Assembly: GCF_017104565.1 (NCBI RefSeq)
Contig: NZ_JAAGPD010000003.1
Coordinates: forward strand, 62,001 to 126,000
From: Paraburkholderia sp. Tr-20389
GTDB lineage: Bacteria; Pseudomonadota; Gammaproteobacteria; Burkholderiales; Burkholderiaceae
Reading direction: 5' to 3'
DNA length: 64,000 bases
Part shown: one piece after another, positions 16,303-24,890 of the stretch
Numbering within the stretch: the first letter of the stretch is position 1
Layout of the letters: every line of letters starts with the position of its first letter
Made by a program: the position numbers and the translations under genes
Notes under the pieces: model-generated
What the model was told of the DNA's origin: nothing
Databases searched by the model: none
What the model saw: only the letters and a program-made list of their open reading frames with translations

Positions 16303-16325
16303 GAACGTATTATTCATATACGAAC
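16303..16325. promoter_or_regulatory. second imperfect dyad next to the operator candidate
   Basis: GAACGTAT, seven bases, then ATACGAAC starts one base after the 22-bp palindrome. Pairing is 6 of 8. It may be a second, weaker regulator site or part of the promoter of either divergent gene. The region is AT-rich compared with its surroundings. Confidence 0.35.
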
Positions 16326-16408
16326 TTTTCGAAGTCAACGAGCGTGGGGTGGGTGTTTTCCCTGGAGCGCTCTGCCCTGTGTGACAGTCCTTTGACGGCC
16401 GATAATCG

Positions 16409-17221
16409 ATGCGAATGTCAAACACCAACCGACTGCTGACGATGGACGTGGAAGAGAAGGACGACGCCGACCGTTATCGGGCGCCTGCGCTCGACAAGGG
16501 TCTGGACATACTGGAGCTGCTTGCGGAGCAGAAGAGCGGGCTGACGCGCGCCGAGATCACGAAGCTATTGGGGCGCAACGCTAGCGAGATGTACCGGATG
16601 CTGGAGCGGCTGGTAGCGCGTCAGTACGTGGTGCGATCGGCGGGGGGCGACCGCTATTCGTTGAGCTTGAAGCTGTATGCGCTTGCGCATCGGCATCCGC
16701 CGATGAACCGGCTGATTTCCGAGGCGTTACCGCTGATGCAGCGCTTCGCGACGGAAGCCGAGCAGTCTTGTCATCTGGCCGTCTACGATCGCGGCAATCT
16801 GCTGGTGATTGCGCAGGTGGATGGGCCGGGCACGTGGGGTATTTCGGTGCGGCTTGGCTCGCGGGTCGGTTTGATTGATACGAGTTCGGGGCGGACGATG
16901 CTGGCGTTTCAGACGCTCGAGCAGCGTGAGCATATGCTTGCCGAGCATACGAAGGTCAAAGGCGAAGTGACCATCGATCACAGCGCGCTTGAGGCCGCTT
17001 GCGCGGCGATTCGTGGTGCCGGTTTTTCGCAGAAGGATAGTCAGCAGATTTTTGGTGTCACCGACTTGACGTTTCCGTTGCTGACGGCTTCCGGGCAGGC
17101 TATTGCTGCCATGACTTGTCCGTATCTCAAGCGGATCGATGAGTATGTTGCACCTTCTCTCGATGAGGTTACCGGGATGTTGAGGGAGATTGTGCAGGGG
17201 CTTTCTATGTTTGCTGAGTAG
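16409..17221 (+). CDS. IclR family transcriptional regulator
   Basis: The 270-aa protein has an N-terminal winged helix (LDKGLDILELLAEQKSGLTRAEITKLLGRNASEMYRMLERLVARQYV, about residues 26-75). A C-terminal IclR effector domain follows, with CHLAVYDRGNLLVIAQV, GSRVGLIDTSSGRTMLAFQ and AACAAIRGAGFSQKDSQQIFGVTDLTFPLL. It is divergent from the sugar operon, so it probably senses a pathway sugar acid and controls it. ATGs at 16409 and 16415 are both possible; neither has a strong ribosome site. The stop codon (17219-17221) is directly followed by repeat element B. Confidence 0.9.
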   Translation: MRMSNTNRLLTMDVEEKDDADRYRAPALDKGLDILELLAEQKSGLTRAEITKLLGRNASEMYRMLERLVARQYVVRSAGGDRYSLSLKLYALAHRHPPMNRLISEALPLMQRFATEAEQSCHLAVYDRGNLLVIAQVDGPGTWGISVRLGSRVGLIDTSSGRTMLAFQTLEQREHMLAEHTKVKGEVTIDHSALEAACAAIRGAGFSQKDSQQIFGVTDLTFPLLTASGQAIAAMTCPYLKRIDEYVAPSLDEVTGMLREIVQGLSMFAE

Positions 17222-18045
17222 CTTTTTTTGTCTACGACGTAGTCGTCATATTTGCCTTCTCGGCGCGGGCTACGCCTTCTGGGTTTTGCTCTGCGCTCTG
17301 CGCTTTCGCTGTCGCTGTCGCTGGCATCCGCGTGATGTCTTCGTACTTCATGCGTTGCCCCTGTGCGGGGCGGCACTCACTTTCTTTGCCGCCGCAAAGA
17401 AAGTAAGCAAAGAAAGCGGGCTAACCCCGCCAGTGCTTGTTGTTGCCTGCGGGCCCCCAACAGTTCTTACGCTTCACGCGGCAACGCCTTTGTTTGCGCC
17501 CGTTGCCAGCGCCCTGAACAGGCGCATCACCCACTCCAATCACCCGCAGGCAAGCCAGCGGCAGCGACTCGTCAGCGCCGCCCAGGTGGCAAACTGTGTG
17601 TAGGTAATCGCACCACATGCGTTCGCGATCCTACGACACCGATCCCGGTTTTCGGTCCGGAGTGGTGCACTTCCATCGCGACGGCCTACACACAGTTTGC
17701 CACCTGGGCGGCCGCGAACGCCTGGTAACGCGGCCCGTGACGTGAGAGTGTGAAGCGGGTGATGCGCCTGTTCAGGGCGCTGGCAACGGGCGCAAACGGG
17801 CGTGTTGCCGTGTGGAGCGTAAGAACTGTTGGGGGCCCGCAGGCAAAAACAAGGACTGGCGGTGTGAGCCCGCTTTCTTTGCTTACTTTCTTTGCGGCGG
17901 CAAAGAAAGTAAGTGCCGCCCCGCACAGGGGCAACGCATGAAGTACGAAGACATCACGCGGATGCCAGCGAAAGCGAAAGCGCCAGCGCCCGCGCCACCG
18001 CAGAGCAAAACCCAACCGGCGTAGCCCGCGCCGAGAAGGCAAAAC
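17222..18045. repeat. giant inverted-repeat element, copy B
   Basis: It has the same block order as copy A, starting at the base after the IclR stop. The inner stem is a perfect 26-bp inverted repeat (17579-17604 with 17685-17710) around an 80-nt loop (17605-17684). That loop is the same sequence as in copies A and C but in inverted orientation, about 85 percent identical by eye to copy A. The copy-specific outer spacer (CTTCTCGGCGCGGGCTACGCC) is present in both arms, near 17256-17276 and 18018-18038. The terminal T-run/GTCTACGACGTAGTC hairpin is on the left only. The rest of the gap to 18110 holds only the presumed promoter of the next gene. Confidence 0.94.
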
Positions 18046-18110
18046 CGAATACGCTAAAATACCGCCCCGCCCAAACCGCAAACCCCAAATTGCGCCCACT
18101 CGCAAACCAA

Positions 18111-18653
18111 ATGGCAAAACTCCTCTCAGACCTCGAATTCCAGCGCTTTTCCGAACTCCAGCAAAAGCAGGCAAGCTTCACCATCACCGCCGAAGAAGCC
18201 GACGAACTCCGCGAAATCGTTTCTCGCGCGCAGCAAAAACGCGATGACCGCGCCACCGCAATGAAGCAGATCGAAACCTTCATCGCACAGTTCGACATCA
18301 GCCCCGACGAACTCTTCTCCGCCGATCAGATCGGCGACGCCGCCCGTAACTTCGGTCTGATCCCGGCCGCGAAGAAAGAGCGCGTGCTGCCGCCCACGGT
18401 AACCTTCAACGGCAAGCCGTATCAATGGACCCGCGCGTTGCCCGATGAAGTGCGCCTGCCGCTCTTCGAAGCGTTCTCGGCGGGACAATCGGTGAAGTCG
18501 TTCATCGCCACCCCCAAAGACGCCATGCGCTGCGCAGCAACCATCGCGCGTCTGGAACGCGAAACGGGCGCAACGTATGCAGCCGAGTGGCTCGACGAAC
18601 TCGCCGTCTCGCGCGAACAGGTGGACGCAGCCTCGGCAAAGCTCGCGGCCTAA
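18111..18653 (+). CDS. hypothetical protein, 181 aa
   Basis: I do not recognise a family with confidence. The start MAKLLSDLEFQRFSEL at 18111 is chosen because upstream in-frame residues are translated repeat DNA. The N-terminal 75 residues are helical and charged (EEADELREIVSRAQQKRDDRATAMKQIETFIAQFDISPDELF), loosely recalling the oligomerisation region of H-NS-like proteins. The C-terminal half (PPTVTFNGKPYQWTRALPDEVRLPLFEAFSAG) has no RGR-type DNA-binding motif. It is convergent with the acetyltransferase gene, 30 bp away, and its promoter must lie in or beside the right end of repeat element B. Confidence 0.7.
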   Translation: MAKLLSDLEFQRFSELQQKQASFTITAEEADELREIVSRAQQKRDDRATAMKQIETFIAQFDISPDELFSADQIGDAARNFGLIPAAKKERVLPPTVTFNGKPYQWTRALPDEVRLPLFEAFSAGQSVKSFIATPKDAMRCAATIARLERETGATYAAEWLDELAVSREQVDAASAKLAA

Positions 18654-18683
18654 GAGCATTCACCCGCAGCGCACGCGCGCGAC

Positions 18684-21107
18684 CTAGCGTGTGTTGGCAG
18701 AACATGAAGGCGACGCGCCGAACCCCGGTGCGCCGCCTTTTTGTTTGCCGTCGTCGGGCTGTTCGAGCGCCATCCTGAAGCCGACGACGCCCGGATCGTC
18801 GGTGCGCGACGTCGTAAAACCGACAGCCGTCGCGAGGCCGATCATCGCGGAGTTCTCGCGCAGCGCCTCGCCGACGATCCAATGCGTACCGCGCGCCCGC
18901 GCGTACGCGATGATCCGCTCCATCAACAGTCGCCCCAACCCTCTGCCCTTCTGATCCGAACGCACGGCCATCGCGAACTCGGCCGTTTCGTTGTCGGGAT
19001 CGGCGACCGCACGCACCACGCCCAGCGTGTGCGTCGTGCCGTCGTCGTTCTGCGTCGTCGCGATCAACGCCATCTCGCGGTCATAGTCGATCTGCGTCAT
19101 GCGCGCGAGTTGCGAATGATCGAAGCTGCCGACCGCACCGAAAAACCGCAGACGCAGATCGTCGGGTGTCATCGACTCGACGAACTCGCGATGCGCCGCT
19201 TCGTCTTCGGGACGAATCGGCCGCACCGTGATGCGCTGGCCGCGCCAGTCGAGCGTCTCTTCGTAGCGTCGCGGATACGGCATGATCGCGAAGCGCGTCC
19301 GGTTCGCCGACAACCGCAGACGCGGCGCGACGATGGCCGCGCCGTTTCTCATCACGCGCAACGCCAGGTTCAACGACACGATCTCGCGTATCTCCGACAC
19401 CGCCTGCGAAATCGCCGTGAATGCGTTCAGCACGGGCTCGGGCGCGACCTCGCGGAAGTAGGCCGAGTTCGACAGGATGTCGCGCGACAGCACGGGATTC
19501 AGCGGCGGCAGGCCGAACACGCACATCGGCCGCGCTTCGTCGTGCTCGGGCGGCGCGGTAAAGCGGAACACGGGGCCGAAGTTGTCGTCGTCGCGCAGTT
19601 CGACGCCGATGTCGACGACGGCTTGCTCGCGCGCGTCGTCGGGAACGGTGCGAAGGCCGAAGTGCGCAAGCAGCCGCGCCGCATCGTCACCGTCGAGTTC
19701 CGTTACGCCCGACGATAGCGCCGCGCACGCCTGCGCCTGCGCGGCATCGATCGATTCGGGCACGCGCGCGGGCTGGCCTTCTGGTGTCTGCATCAGCAGT
19801 TCGCGCACAAGCCGATATTCGACCAGACGCTCGAACGCGCGCGCAAGCCGCTGCGGCGTGGTGTGAACGGGAATGCCGTGCTCGTGCAACGCGTCCCGCG
19901 TCTCGCGCTTCACCCCGCCGAAAAAGCACGCGAGCAGCCCGCGATACGCGTAGCGCTGATTCGCGATCAGCGCCTGCGCGACTTCTTCGACGGGCGCGCT
20001 GTGCGTCGACGCGTGCACGACGAACGCCGTGCCCGTCGAACGATGGTCGGCCAGAACCTTGATCGCTGAGCCGAAATGCTCGGCGCGCGCGTCACTTCCG
20101 AGCAGCAGCGGATTGCCGGGCCTGGCGCGCGGCAACGCCTGCGCGAGCGCTTCGACAGCGCCTGACGGGCACGGCGCGAGCGTATCGCCGGCGGCTTTGA
20201 AGGCGTCGGTGGCGAGCGTCGCGACGCCGCGGTCGCTCGTAATCAGCGTCGCCGTCGCGCCCGCAGCGACGCGGCCCACGCCGAGCGTTTCGATTTCGTC
20301 GAGCAGGTCGTCGAGCGCGTCGACGCGCACCACGCCCGCGCGGCGAAAAGCGGCTGTGTAGAGCGCGTCGTCGGGATCGCTGCGGCCCGAACGCAAGGCC
20401 AGCACCGGCTTGTTGCGCGCCGCCGCCCGTGCCGCCGACATGAACTTGCGCGCAGCCTTCACGGAGTCCACTTCGAGCAGGATCGCTCGCGTGCCGGCGT
20501 CGCTGGCGAGATAGTCGAGCACGTCACCGGCATCGACGTCGGCTTCGTCGCCGAGCGCGACCGCGTGCGAGAAGCCGAGGCCGCGCGCGTGCGCCCAGCC
20601 GAGCACCGCGTTCGTCAACGCGTTCGACTGCGACACCCAGGCGACGCCGCCCGCCCGCACCGTGACGGAAGGCGCACCCAGATGCGCCTTGAGCGCGGGC
20701 GTCACGATGCCAAGGCTGCCCGGCCCGACGATGCGCAGCAGATGCGGGCGCGCGGCAGCGAGCGTGTGGCGCACATCGGCGCGGCCTTCTTCGCCGCGCA
20801 CTTCGCCGACGATGATCGCCGCCCGCGTGCCGCGCCCGCCGAGCGCATGGACGATGCCGGGCCACGTCGACGAGGGCGTGCAGATGATCGCGACGGTGGG
20901 CGCGTCGGGCAGATCGCCCGCGTTGCCGACGCATGCGTGACCGTCGAGCATGTCGTACTTCGGATTGACGGCCCACGCGGGACCGTCGAAGCCGCCTTCG
21001 ATCAGCCGCTTCCAGACCATCGCGCCCGTGCTGCCCTGGCGGTTCGAGGCGCCGATCACAGCAACGGATTTCGGACGAAACAATGCATCGAGGTTGCGTA
21101 CGGTCAC
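18684..21107 (-). CDS. Pat/YfiQ-like protein: CoA-binding/succinyl-CoA-ligase-like domains plus C-terminal GNAT acetyltransferase
   Basis: The 807-aa protein begins with a CoA-binding Rossmann domain (NLDALFRPKSVAVIGASNRQGSTG). A succinyl-CoA-ligase-like region follows (GPGSLGIVTP, VAWVSQSNALTNAVLGWA, FSHAVALGDEADVDAGDVLDYLA). A short remnant of the ATP-grasp region comes next, and a GNAT domain with RSDQKGRGLGRLLME, its acetyl-CoA loop, ends the protein. Such proteins acetylate lysines of enzymes such as acetyl-CoA synthetase. The GTG at 21107 is taken as start: it has GCGGAG upstream and gives the usual TVRNLDALF N-terminus; an ATG at 21173 is the alternative. About 60 residues of the ATP-grasp core appear to be missing. 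Confidence 0.85.
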   Translation of the reverse strand: MTVRNLDALFRPKSVAVIGASNRQGSTGAMVWKRLIEGGFDGPAWAVNPKYDMLDGHACVGNAGDLPDAPTVAIICTPSSTWPGIVHALGGRGTRAAIIVGEVRGEEGRADVRHTLAAARPHLLRIVGPGSLGIVTPALKAHLGAPSVTVRAGGVAWVSQSNALTNAVLGWAHARGLGFSHAVALGDEADVDAGDVLDYLASDAGTRAILLEVDSVKAARKFMSAARAAARNKPVLALRSGRSDPDDALYTAAFRRAGVVRVDALDDLLDEIETLGVGRVAAGATATLITSDRGVATLATDAFKAAGDTLAPCPSGAVEALAQALPRARPGNPLLLGSDARAEHFGSAIKVLADHRSTGTAFVVHASTHSAPVEEVAQALIANQRYAYRGLLACFFGGVKRETRDALHEHGIPVHTTPQRLARAFERLVEYRLVRELLMQTPEGQPARVPESIDAAQAQACAALSSGVTELDGDDAARLLAHFGLRTVPDDAREQAVVDIGVELRDDDNFGPVFRFTAPPEHDEARPMCVFGLPPLNPVLSRDILSNSAYFREVAPEPVLNAFTAISQAVSEIREIVSLNLALRVMRNGAAIVAPRLRLSANRTRFAIMPYPRRYEETLDWRGQRITVRPIRPEDEAAHREFVESMTPDDLRLRFFGAVGSFDHSQLARMTQIDYDREMALIATTQNDDGTTHTLGVVRAVADPDNETAEFAMAVRSDQKGRGLGRLLMERIIAYARARGTHWIVGEALRENSAMIGLATAVGFTTSRTDDPGVVGFRMALEQPDDGKQKGGAPGFGASPSCSANTR

Positions 21108-21494
21108 GGGCGCTCCGCAGTGAGGTGAGTGCGCGCTTCGGGCACAGCGATGGCGCGCGATTTCATCAGTCATCAGGATAGGCGATGAGCGGGGACGTCG
21201 CGATGTCAGCCTGAAGCACGCGCCGGTTCGGGCCCCGCTGCGCCCGCCCGCATCCATCTGATGTTAGCGCATGGCTTCCGGACGAAAGCGCTGCCGGCGA
21301 CGCGACAAAGGCACGCGGCCGCTGACGCCGCACCTGACGCAGCATGTAGAATCGCCCCACTGCTCGCGGCGACGCTTCCCGCTGCGACGCGACGTGACAC
21401 GCGGTGGCGTGCCGCGCGTCGATACGCGGAGCGCGCCTGCCGGCCACCGGCCGCGGGCGAGTCAGAGAAGAACGAAGAGACTGAAGGAAGATTT
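21108..21494. other. intergenic region between divergent acetyltransferase and LysR genes
   Basis: This 387-bp gap must carry both promoters. I see no convincing -35/-10 pair, hairpin or clear LysR-type T-N11-A operator. The sequence is as GC-rich as coding DNA, and open frames in it have no ribosome site. Confidence 0.5.
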
Positions 21495-22364
21495 ATGCGG
21501 CGTTTGCCCTCGCTGATCGCGTTGCGCTTTTTCGAAGAAACGGCACGGCACATGAGTTTCAACCGCGCCGCCGTCGCGCTGTGCGTCACGCAGGGCGCGG
21601 TCAGCCGGCAGATCAAGATTCTCGAGGAGTCGCTCGGCGCAAAGCTTTTCGAGCGAGATCACAAGGGCATCCGTCTGACGAAGGCGGGCCAGCAGTTGTT
21701 GCCGTGCGTGTCGGAAGCGTTCGATACGCTCGAACGCGGCACGCGCCAGGTGACGACGGCAAAGGGCCGCCGGCGACTGGTGCTGTCGGTGCCGCCGACT
21801 TTCGCGACTCAATGGTTTTCGCCGCGACTCGGCTCGCTGGCCGTCGAGTTGCCGGACGTCGAGCTGTCCGTGCGCACGGAGCCTACCGACGACTGCCACT
21901 GCAACATCCGCTTCGGCCGCGACGCCCTGCACGATGCGCATTCCGAGTTGCTGATGATCGAGCGGCATACGCTGGTCGGTGCGCCGCGTTTCGGCGGCGA
22001 GCCGCTGGACAAGCTGCTGGAGACGCTGCCCGCGCTGCACGTCCTGCACAACGATGCGCGTTTGAATCTGTGGCCGGATTGGCTCGATAAGGCTGGCTTG
22101 CCTGCGAAGTATGGCGAGAACGGGATCGAGTTCTCGACGCTCGAACAGGCGATTCACGCGGCGCGCAAGGGTGTGGGACTCGCAGTCGTCGATCGGAATA
22201 TGATCGTCGAGGAGTTGGGCGAGGGTAGTCTCGCTTTCATGTCGGATATCGAGGTTAGTGGACCCTACGGGTATTGGCTCGATATCGGGCCGCGCCATGA
22301 GGCGCTTGAGCATGTGCAGGCTTTTGCTGGGTGGTTGCGGGAGCAGGTTTTGAGTATGTCCTGA
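21495..22364 (+). CDS. LysR family transcriptional regulator (GcvA-like)
   Basis: The 289-aa protein has an N-terminal winged HTH (LPSLIALRFFEETARHMSFNRAAVALCVTQGAVSRQIKILEESLGAKLFERDHKGIRLTKAGQQLLP), which is the GcvA/AmpR-type spacing. A LysR substrate-binding domain follows with the GcvA-like closing region (EFSTLEQAIHAARKGVGLAVVDRNMI). GAAGGAAG precedes the ATG at 21495. It is divergent from the acetyltransferase gene, which may be its target. Its TGA is followed directly by the T-run of repeat element C. Confidence 0.9.
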   Translation: MRRLPSLIALRFFEETARHMSFNRAAVALCVTQGAVSRQIKILEESLGAKLFERDHKGIRLTKAGQQLLPCVSEAFDTLERGTRQVTTAKGRRRLVLSVPPTFATQWFSPRLGSLAVELPDVELSVRTEPTDDCHCNIRFGRDALHDAHSELLMIERHTLVGAPRFGGEPLDKLLETLPALHVLHNDARLNLWPDWLDKAGLPAKYGENGIEFSTLEQAIHAARKGVGLAVVDRNMIVEELGEGSLAFMSDIEVSGPYGYWLDIGPRHEALEHVQAFAGWLREQVLSMS

Positions 22365-23133
22365 TTTTTTTTCTGCGACGTAGTCGCCATTCTGGTTTTT
22401 TTGCTGGCGAGCGCCTTTTGTTCGCTGGCATCCGCGGTTTGCTTCTGGTTTGCTGGCGTTGCCCCTGTGCGGGGCGGCACTTACTTTCTTTGCCGCCGCA
22501 AAGAAAGTAAGCAAAGAAAGCGGGCTCACACCGCCAATCCTTGTTTTTGCCTGCGGGCCCCCATCAGTTCTTACGCTCCACGCGGCAGCACGCTTGTTTG
22601 CGCCCGTTGCCAGCGTGCTAACTCACGCATCACCCGCTTCACACTCCCGCGTCACGGACCGCGTTACCAGACGTTCGCGGCCGCCCAGGTGGCAAACTGT
22701 GTGTAGGCTGTCGCGATGGAAGTGCACCACTCCGGACTGAAAAGCGGATCGGTGTCGTAGAAGCGCCAACGCATACGGCGCGACAACCTACACACCGTTT
22801 GCCACCTGGGCGGCGCAAACGAATTGCTGTCGCTGGCTGTACTACGGGTGATTGGAGCGGGTGATGCGCCGGTTCAAGGCGCTGGCAACGGGCGCAACAC
22901 AATGTGTTGCCGTGTGGAGTGCGGGACCCGTAGGGGGCCCGCAGGCAAGCACAAGAGCTAGCGGTGTTAGCGGCTTTCTTTTGCCTACTTTTCTTTGCCG
23001 CTGCAAAGAAAAGTAGGTGCCGCCCCGCACAGGGGCAACGCCTGAACGCAGACATGAAATCGCGGATGCCAGCGAAAAAAAAAGCGCTCGCCAGCAAAAA
23101 AAACAGCATGGCGACTGCGTCGCAGACAAAAAC
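22365..23133. repeat. giant inverted-repeat element, copy C
   Basis: The element is about 769 bp and occupies the whole gap between the LysR stop (22362-22364) and the prfC stop (23134-23136). The inner stem (22682-22707 with 22787-22812) has one mismatch around a 79-nt loop in the same orientation as copy A. Both ends carry the T-run/GCGACG..GTCGC terminal unit. The outer spacer (TTTTTGCTGGCGAGCGC) is specific to this copy and present in both arms. The block order is the same as in copies A and B. Confidence 0.95.
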
Positions 23134-24735
23134 CTACATGGCCTTCCTGAACGGCGCCCCAGAATGCTCGCGCAGCTCATTAAACACAATCTTAGGCCAA
23201 GCCTTCTGCGCGACTTCGATCTCGGAGATATGAGAGGCAAGATAAGTCGGCGCATCAGCCGCGTCATAGGCAATCCGCGGCGAGTAAGAATCACAGAAGC
23301 GCCGCAACTCAGCGGCATCATCACAAGTCACCCACCGTGACATCCGGTACCGCGCCGGCGCCATCCGCACGTCGACCTTGTACTCGGTCGACAACCGATG
23401 CGACACCACTTCGAACTGCAACTGTCCCACAGCGCCGAGAATGGTCAACCCGCCGACCACCGGCTTGAACACCTGAATTGCACCCTCTTCGCCAAGCTGC
23501 TTCAGCGCTTCGCCGAGTTGCTTCGAACGCATCGGATCAACCACTTCGACCGTCTGGAAGATTTCCGGTGCGAAGAACGGCAGACCGACGAATTGCAGCT
23601 GTTCGCCTTCCGTCAACGTGTCACCAAGGCTCAGCGTGCCGTGATTCGGGATGCCGATGATATCGCCCGCATACGCCTCGCTGACCGTCTCGCGGCGCTG
23701 CGACAGGAACGTCACCACGTTGTTCGCGCGGAACGTCTTGTTGTTGCGCGTGACCTTCAACGCCATGCCGCGCTCGAAACGTCCCGAGCACACGCGGATG
23801 AACGCGACGCGGTCGCGGTGCGCCAGGTCCATGTTCGCCTGCACCTTGAAGACGACGCCCGTGAACTTCGGCTCGTCCGGTTGCACGGGACGCTGCACCG
23901 TCAGGCGCGCGGACGGCGGCGGCGCCAGATCGACGAGCGCGTCGAGAATTTCCTTCACGCCGAAGTTGTTGATCGCCGAGCCAAACAGCACAGGCGACTG
24001 CTGGCCCGCGAGGAATTCGTCGCGATCGAAGGTGGGCGTGGCGCCCGTGATCAGATCGATTTCTTCCTTCGCGCGCACCCACGTATGCCCGAAGCGACGC
24101 TCGCCTTCCTCGTCGCCGAGCGCCTGGATGGTTTCCACCGCGCCGCCGAGCGTGTCCTGACCGGCGCGGAACACACGCACCTGGTCGTTCTGAACGTCGT
24201 AGACGCCCTGGAATTCCTTGCCCATCCCGATCGGCCAGGTGAACGGCACGGCCGACACGCCAAGATGCTGCTCGATTTCATCGAGCAGATCGAGCGGCTC
24301 GCGCACTTCGCGGTCGAGCTTGTTGATGAACGTGACGATCGGCGTCTTGCGGCTGCGGCACACTTCGAGCAGCTTGAGCGTCTGCGCTTCGACGCCGTTC
24401 GCACCGTCGATCACCATCACGGCAGCATCGACGGCCGTCAGCACCCGATACGTGTCTTCCGAAAAGTCTTCGTGGCCCGGCGTGTCGAGCAGATTGATCA
24501 CGCAGTCGCCGTACTCGAACTGCATCACCGAACTCGCAACGGAAATGCCGCGCTGCTTTTCGATTTCCATCCAGTCGGACGTCGCGTAGCGATTGCTCTT
24601 GCGGCCCTTCACGGTGCCCGCGATCTGGATCGCGCCCGAAAATAGCAGCAGCTTTTCGGTGAGCGTGGTTTTACCCGCGTCAGGGTGGGAAATGACCGCG
24701 AACGTGCGGCGGCGTTTGAGTTCGGAGACTGACAT
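23134..24735 (-). CDS. prfC: peptide chain release factor 3
   Basis: The 533-aa translational GTPase closely follows E. coli RF3: P-loop SHPDAGKTTLTEKLLLFSGAIQ, switch region EKQRGISVASSVMQF, DTPGHEDFSEDTYR, NKLDREVREPLDLLDEIE, KFTGVVFKVQANMDLAHRDR and the C-terminal EEGAIQVFKPVVGGLTILGAVGQLQFEVV. RF3 recycles RF1 and RF2 from the ribosome after termination. The start MSVSELKRRRTF at 24735 is preferred; an ATG six bases upstream is possible. It appears to be monocistronic. Its 3' end abuts repeat element C, and no ordinary terminator is visible. Confidence 0.96.
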   Translation of the reverse strand: MSVSELKRRRTFAVISHPDAGKTTLTEKLLLFSGAIQIAGTVKGRKSNRYATSDWMEIEKQRGISVASSVMQFEYGDCVINLLDTPGHEDFSEDTYRVLTAVDAAVMVIDGANGVEAQTLKLLEVCRSRKTPIVTFINKLDREVREPLDLLDEIEQHLGVSAVPFTWPIGMGKEFQGVYDVQNDQVRVFRAGQDTLGGAVETIQALGDEEGERRFGHTWVRAKEEIDLITGATPTFDRDEFLAGQQSPVLFGSAINNFGVKEILDALVDLAPPPSARLTVQRPVQPDEPKFTGVVFKVQANMDLAHRDRVAFIRVCSGRFERGMALKVTRNNKTFRANNVVTFLSQRRETVSEAYAGDIIGIPNHGTLSLGDTLTEGEQLQFVGLPFFAPEIFQTVEVVDPMRSKQLGEALKQLGEEGAIQVFKPVVGGLTILGAVGQLQFEVVSHRLSTEYKVDVRMAPARYRMSRWVTCDDAAELRRFCDSYSPRIAYDAADAPTYLASHISEIEVAQKAWPKIVFNELREHSGAPFRKAM

Positions 24736-24890
24736 TGGCAATTGGGGTCATGGCGCACGCCCTTGTGACAGGCGGCGGTACGGCAACCGGGCGCGGCGAC
24801 ATGCCGGAGCGGCCCGTAAGAACCGGCGAAGCCGCGATGATACACGTGCCGGAGCAACCCATAAGTATAGCTGGCGTGGCGGGATGCCCC

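Noticed and set aside
17363-17941. Frames inside repeat elements B and C, including an upstream extension of the 181-aa gene
   Set aside because: Same repeat-derived peptides; the real start of the 181-aa protein is downstream at 18111.
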